From contig JAQGHK010000386.1 of assembly GCA_028288875.1 (NCBI GenBank), positions 1-9,396 on the forward strand: 9,396 nt of DNA, given 5' to 3'. Position 1 is the first letter of the stretch; the number at the start of each line of letters is the position of its first letter. This DNA comes from Phycisphaerales bacterium. GTDB taxonomy: Bacteria > Planctomycetota > Phycisphaerae > Tepidisphaerales > Tepidisphaeraceae. The position numbers and the translations under genes are program-made. Below, piece after piece: positions 6,307 through 9,396 of the stretch. Below the pieces are notes generated by a model. It saw only the letters and a program-made list of their open reading frames with translations, was not told where the DNA came from and searched no databases.

Positions 6307-7622
6307 ACCGCGTACGGTTCTTCCGCCGGCGTTACGTCGCGCATACGCGTGATGCGGGGTTTGAAGTCGCCGGTGATGAGGCGGGCGCCTTTGCTGTCGA
6401 ACCAGTAGTTCCACAGCCAGTTGATCAGCACGATGACCTTGCTGCGGAAGCCGATCAGGAACAGCAGGTGGATGCCGGACCACATGCACCAGGCGATGAA
6501 GCCGCTGAACTTCCAGCCTTGGATGTCGGCGACCGCTTTGGCCTTGCCGATGGTGGCCATGGTGCCTTTGTCCCAGTAGGCGAAGGGGATGCGGTTTTCG
6601 ACTTTCACGTTGCCGGTGACTTCCTGGCGGATGATCTTGGCGACGTGGTCGCCCATCTGCATGGCCGCGGGGGCCAGGCCGGGGACGGGGGCGTTGGTCT
6701 TTTTATCGACGATGCTGCATAAGTCGCCGATGACGAAGGCGTTCGGATATCCGGGGATGCTGAGGTCGGCGTTCACATCCACGCGGCCGGCGCGGTCGAG
6801 AGGAACGCCGAGGCTTTTGCCGAGCGGATTGGCCTTCACGCCGGCGGCCCAGAAGACGTTGTTCGCGCCGATGCGTTCCGTGCCGACACAGACACCGCCG
6901 TCATCGATCTGGGTGACCCGGCCGCTCAGGCGGATTTCGACGCCCATCTTCGCCAGCGCTTCCTTAGCCTTCTCGCTGAGCTTGGGGTGCATGTTTTTCA
7001 GCACGCGGTCGTTGGCCTCGACGAGGATGACGCGGGCCGTGCTGGTGTCGATGTTGCGATAGTCTTTCTGGATCTGCTCGACGGCGATTTCGCGAAGCGC
7101 ACCGGCCAGTTCCACGCCAGTCGGCCCGCCGCCGACGACGACGAACGTCAGCTTCGCCCGCCGCTCGGACTCGTCTTCTTCGTGCTCCGCCTCTTCGTAA
7201 GCCAGCAGGATGCGTTTGCGGATTTCGATGGCGTCTTCCACGCGCTTCAGGCCGGGGGCAAACTTCTCCCACTCGTCGCGGCCGAAATAGCTGTGCGTCG
7301 CACCGGCGGCCACCACTAGATAGTCGTAGTCGATGCAAAGGTCGCCGGCGTTGATGCAGTTTTTGGCCAGATCGATGCTTGTGACTTCACTGAGCACGCA
7401 GTCGACATTTTTCTGGCCACTGAAAATAGAACGGATGGGGAAGGCGATGTCCGCCGGCGAAAGGGCGGCCGTGGCGACCTGGTACAGCAGCGGCTGGAAC
7501 AGGTGATAGTTGTTGCGGTCAAAGAGGGCGATGTTGACCGGCACGTTCCGCAGGCCGCGGCAGCAATGCAGGCCGGCGAAGCCCGCGCCGATGACAACGA
7601 CGTTAGTGACACGCTTGGGCAT
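6303..7622 (-). CDS. ndh: Type II NADH dehydrogenase (NDH-2), NADH:quinone oxidoreductase
   Basis: A 439-residue flavoprotein that oxidises NADH and reduces membrane quinone without pumping protons. Residues 8-17 carry the FAD-binding Rossmann motif VVVIGAGFAG, followed by the typical NNYHLFQPLLYQVATAALSP (37-56). A second nucleotide motif, FVVVGGGPTGVELAGAL (160-176), binds NADH, and AFVIGD (295-300) is the FAD-contacting strand. APAAMQMG (317-324) corresponds to the quinone-site AxxAxQ segment of the family. The C-terminus has hydrophobic/aromatic stretches (about 373-408) consistent with peripheral or inserted membrane attachment. Length is normal. The start is ATG at 7622; no strong Shine-Dalgarno sequence is visible. 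It is convergent with the acyltransferase, whose stop overlaps its own, and divergent from flgE. A ferredoxin-like or sulfide-quinone relative is less likely given the NDH-2 motifs and absence of the extra redox cysteines. Confidence 0.94.
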   Translation of the reverse strand: MPKRVTNVVVIGAGFAGLHCCRGLRNVPVNIALFDRNNYHLFQPLLYQVATAALSPADIAFPIRSIFSGQKNVDCVLSEVTSIDLAKNCINAGDLCIDYDYLVVAAGATHSYFGRDEWEKFAPGLKRVEDAIEIRKRILLAYEEAEHEEDESERRAKLTFVVVGGGPTGVELAGALREIAVEQIQKDYRNIDTSTARVILVEANDRVLKNMHPKLSEKAKEALAKMGVEIRLSGRVTQIDDGGVCVGTERIGANNVFWAAGVKANPLGKSLGVPLDRAGRVDVNADLSIPGYPNAFVIGDLCSIVDKKTNAPVPGLAPAAMQMGDHVAKIIRQEVTGNVKVENRIPFAYWDKGTMATIGKAKAVADIQGWKFSGFIAWCMWSGIHLLFLIGFRSKVIVLINWLWNYWFDSKGARLITGDFKPRITRMRDVTPAEEPYAV

Positions 7623-7644
7623 GGCAGATGTTGTAGGCGGGGAA

Positions 7645-7736
7645 GAGGCTAGTGGCTAGTCGCTGGTGGCTAATGGCTGAAGACAAATCGCGCGAGCGCA
7701 TTTGGTTTTAGCCACCAGCGATTAGCCGCCAGCCTC
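7645..7736. repeat. Inverted repeat built from 7-bp units in the ndh/flgE spacer
   Basis: Arms of 29 nt (7645-7673 and 7708-7736) are reverse complements with three mismatches, around a 34-nt loop. Each arm is a run of degenerate heptamers of the form GGCTAGT. On the left are five units (7647-7681: GGCTAGT, GGCTAGT, CGCTGGT, GGCTAAT, GGCTGAA). On the right, read on the minus strand, are four (7734-7707: GGCTGGC, GGCTAAT, CGCTGGT, GGCTAAA). The loop can form a further small hairpin (CAAAT...ATTTG). The element ends 5 bp before the sigma-54 promoter of flgE and begins 23 bp upstream of the ndh ATG. It could be a dispersed repeat, a cruciform, part of the ndh leader RNA, or a set of activator binding sites. 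Confidence 0.8.
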
Positions 7737-7740
7737 TTTT

Positions 7741-7757
7741 CTGGCACGCCGCTTGCC
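7741..7757 (+). promoter_or_regulatory. Sigma-54 (RpoN) promoter for flgE
   Basis: CTGGCACGCCGCTTGCC matches the sigma-54 consensus YTGGCACG-N4-TTGCW at every defined base except the last. The -24 GG (7743-7744) and -12 GC (7755-7756) are separated by exactly 10 nt, the required spacing. Transcription would start near 7768, giving a leader of about 100 nt before the flgE ATG. Sigma-54 control of hook and rod genes is established in several flagellated bacteria, so the position in front of flgE makes biological sense. An enhancer-binding activator would be required; its site is not proven. Confidence 0.82.
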
Positions 7758-7810
7758 ATGCACTCTCTCAGATCGCATCCGGCCCCTCGGAACGCGGTTA
7801 GGTCGGCGAC

Positions 7811-7842
7811 AGTTGCGCGGCGGAGCCGCCGAAGTTGCGCGG
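7811..7842 (+). repeat. Short direct repeat and hairpin in the flgE leader
   Basis: AGTTGCGCGG occurs at 7811-7820 and again at 7833-7842. Between them CGGCGG-AG-CCGCCG (7818-7831) can form a tight stem. Both lie in the predicted flgE 5' leader, 25-56 nt before the start codon. They may shape the mRNA near the ribosome site or may be a small duplication without function. Confidence 0.4.
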
Positions 7843-7852
7843 AGCGAAGCAC

Positions 7853-7858
7853 GGAAGG
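7853..7858 (+). promoter_or_regulatory. Ribosome binding site of flgE
   Basis: GGAAGG lies 8 nt before the ATG at 7867. It is a good Shine-Dalgarno match and fixes the start, which also begins the conserved N-terminus of the rod/hook family. Confidence 0.75.
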
Positions 7859-7866
7859 CATCGACT

Positions 7867-9396
7867 ATGGCACTGACCAGCGCCCTGTTCACCGGTTTGT
7901 CCGGCCTGAACGCCAATCAGACGAAGCTCAATGTCATTGGCAATAACATCGCCAATACCAACACGACGGCATTCAAATCGTCGCGCGCCGAATTCGCGAG
8001 TCAGTTCTATCTCACCGACGCGGGCGGCTCGGCCCCGGGTGCGGTTTCGGGTGGTGCCAACCCCAGCCAGCGGGGCTTGGGTACGCAAGTTTCCGCAATC
8101 GAAAAAGACATGACCCAAGGGTCGATGGAAACGACCGGCAAGGATACGGATCTTGCCATCGACGGCGCGGGGTTCTTCATCGTTGAGGGTGCCGAAGGCC
8201 AGCAATACACCCGGGCGGGCGACTTCACGCGCAACGCCAACAATGATCTGACCACCGCCGCCGGCCAATACGTGATGGGCTTTGGCACAGATGCCAATGA
8301 CAACGTCATCAGGGGCAAGCTGCAGCATCTGTCGATCCCGACGAATCTCACCTCCGCCGCCAAGGCCACCACGACCGCGACGATGCAGGGCAATTTTGAC
8401 GCCGCCGGCGATCCGGCCACCGGGGCGTCGGTCATCAACAGTCAGGCGCTGGCTACCGTTGACGCCACGCCGATCACTACGGCCACGGCGCTGACCAACG
8501 TGAAAGATGCCGGCGGGACCGCACCCATGTATGCCGTCGGCGACGTGCTGACCCTCAAAGGCACGAAGGGCGGCCGATCGATCGAGCCACCGCTGACGTT
8601 CACCATTGATGCGACATCGACGGTTCAGAACCTGACCGATTTCTACGATCAGGGGTTGCAGATCAAGACCGACGAGCCTCAGCTCACCGGCTTCAATAAG
8701 CCGGGAGCCGAACTCGACCCCGCCACCGGCGTCCTGACGATTACCGGCAACGCCGGCAAGGACAATTCCGTGGGGATCACGGGAACGGCGCTGACCTCCA
8801 GTAATCCCGCGATGACGATGACCTTCTCTGAAGACCCGGTCAAGCAGGCCGTGGGTGAGAGCGTCTATACCAGCATGCAGGTGTACGATTCGCTTGGGAA
8901 CGCTGTCAGCGTCGACGTGACGGCTACCCTCACCAGTAAAGACACGTCCGGCACGACCTGGAGCTTCATTGCCTCCAGTCCCGACAACACGGCGGCCAAG
9001 ACATTTGATCCCACGGGCACGGCACCGACCAGCTATTACGGGTCTATTCTGGGCAGCGGCGCGATGACGTTCGACAACACGGGCAAATATCTTACGTCTA
9101 CGCCGACTTCACTGACCTTGGACCGGGGCGGCACGGGCGCGAATGCCCAGCAGGTCGTCAAACTCGATTTCACTACTATGACGGCGATGTCGACCGCGGC
9201 CAGCACGCTCACGCCCGGGAAGCAGGACGGCTACTCCAGCGGGACGATCAGCGACTTCTCCATCGGCAACGACGGCACAATCACCGGCAGCTTCAGCAAC
9301 GGCCAGCAGCGCACGCTGGGGCAGGTCGCGGTCGCCACGTTCGATAACCCCGGCGGCATGACCGACCTCGGCGGTAATGTCTACAGCACCGGCCCC
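7867..9396 (+). CDS. flgE: Flagellar hook protein FlgE (3' end outside window)
   Basis: FlgE polymerises outside the cell into the curved hook joining the flagellar rod to the filament and is secreted by the flagellar type III apparatus. The frame is open from ATG 7867 to the right edge, giving 510 residues with no stop. Residues 1-38 form the conserved rod/hook N-terminal helix, including LNVIGNNIANTNTTAFKS. Residues 95-104 (DLAIDGAGFF) and 114-123 (YTRAGDFTRN) are typical of the FlgE/F/G core. Residues about 215-310 look like an inserted outer domain with the TVQNLTDFY segment. From about 330 there is the FlaE-type domain with YTSMQVYDSLGNAVSVDVT, then DGYSSGTISDFSIGNDGTI (454-472) and a return to the core at LGQVAVATFDNPGGM. 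The missing C-terminus should be the ~70-residue helix that pairs with the N-terminus. Length and domain order exclude FlgF and FlgG. A sigma-54 promoter precedes it, so a flagellar cluster probably continues to the right. Confidence 0.95.
   Translation, partial: MALTSALFTGLSGLNANQTKLNVIGNNIANTNTTAFKSSRAEFASQFYLTDAGGSAPGAVSGGANPSQRGLGTQVSAIEKDMTQGSMETTGKDTDLAIDGAGFFIVEGAEGQQYTRAGDFTRNANNDLTTAAGQYVMGFGTDANDNVIRGKLQHLSIPTNLTSAAKATTTATMQGNFDAAGDPATGASVINSQALATVDATPITTATALTNVKDAGGTAPMYAVGDVLTLKGTKGGRSIEPPLTFTIDATSTVQNLTDFYDQGLQIKTDEPQLTGFNKPGAELDPATGVLTITGNAGKDNSVGITGTALTSSNPAMTMTFSEDPVKQAVGESVYTSMQVYDSLGNAVSVDVTATLTSKDTSGTTWSFIASSPDNTAAKTFDPTGTAPTSYYGSILGSGAMTFDNTGKYLTSTPTSLTLDRGGTGANAQQVVKLDFTTMTAMSTAASTLTPGKQDGYSSGTISDFSIGNDGTITGSFSNGQQRTLGQVAVATFDNPGGMTDLGGNVYSTGP

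Noticed and set aside
5545..6489. 314-residue minus-strand frame overlapping the acyltransferase and ndh 3' ends
   Set aside because: It spans the convergent junction of two well-supported genes, has a His/Arg/Gln-rich composition typical of antisense GC-rich frames, and shows no recognisable motif.
7798..8328. 176-residue minus-strand frame overlapping the start of flgE
   Set aside because: It is antisense to the conserved N-terminus of the hook protein and covers its ribosome site; there is no independent evidence of coding.

Overview
The window looks like chromosomal DNA from a GC-rich planctomycete, most plausibly of the Phycisphaerae type. The evidence is an exported protein ending in a classic PEP-CTERM tail (VPEPAT, a hydrophobic helix, then RRRR), a flagellar hook gene with a near-consensus sigma-54 promoter, and high GC throughout. 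This placement is inference; no rRNA or other phylogenetic marker is present.

Layout. Positions 1-1355 (+) hold the C-terminal ~450 residues of the carbamoyl-phosphate synthase large subunit (carB), truncated by the window start. Positions 1356-1778 carry no convincing gene, but include a REP/BIME-like long inverted repeat just after carB and a 12-bp perfect palindrome in an AT-richer patch. Positions 3569-1779 (-) form a likely two-gene operon: a secreted PEP-CTERM protein with two aspartic-protease DTG motifs, then a 103-residue protein with three predicted membrane helices. From a divergent start, positions 3796-6306 (+) hold a DUF3592 membrane protein and a large acyltransferase-3/SGNH O-acyltransferase. 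Positions 7622-6303 (-) encode a type II NADH dehydrogenase whose stop codon overlaps that of the acyltransferase inside a shared TTAA. The 244-bp ndh/flgE divergent spacer holds a 92-bp inverted repeat built from 7-bp units, followed 5 bp later by a sigma-54 promoter. Positions 7867-9396 (+) hold flgE, open at the right edge.

Functionally this is a mixture of housekeeping genes (pyrimidine/arginine precursor synthesis, respiratory chain), cell-surface genes (PEP-CTERM protease-like protein, polysaccharide or envelope O-acylation) and motility. No phage, transposase, CRISPR array, tRNA or rRNA was seen. The points most worth following up are the two-lobed aspartic-protease architecture coupled to a PEP-CTERM anchor, the sigma-54 promoter with its adjoining heptad inverted repeat, and the REP-like element after carB.
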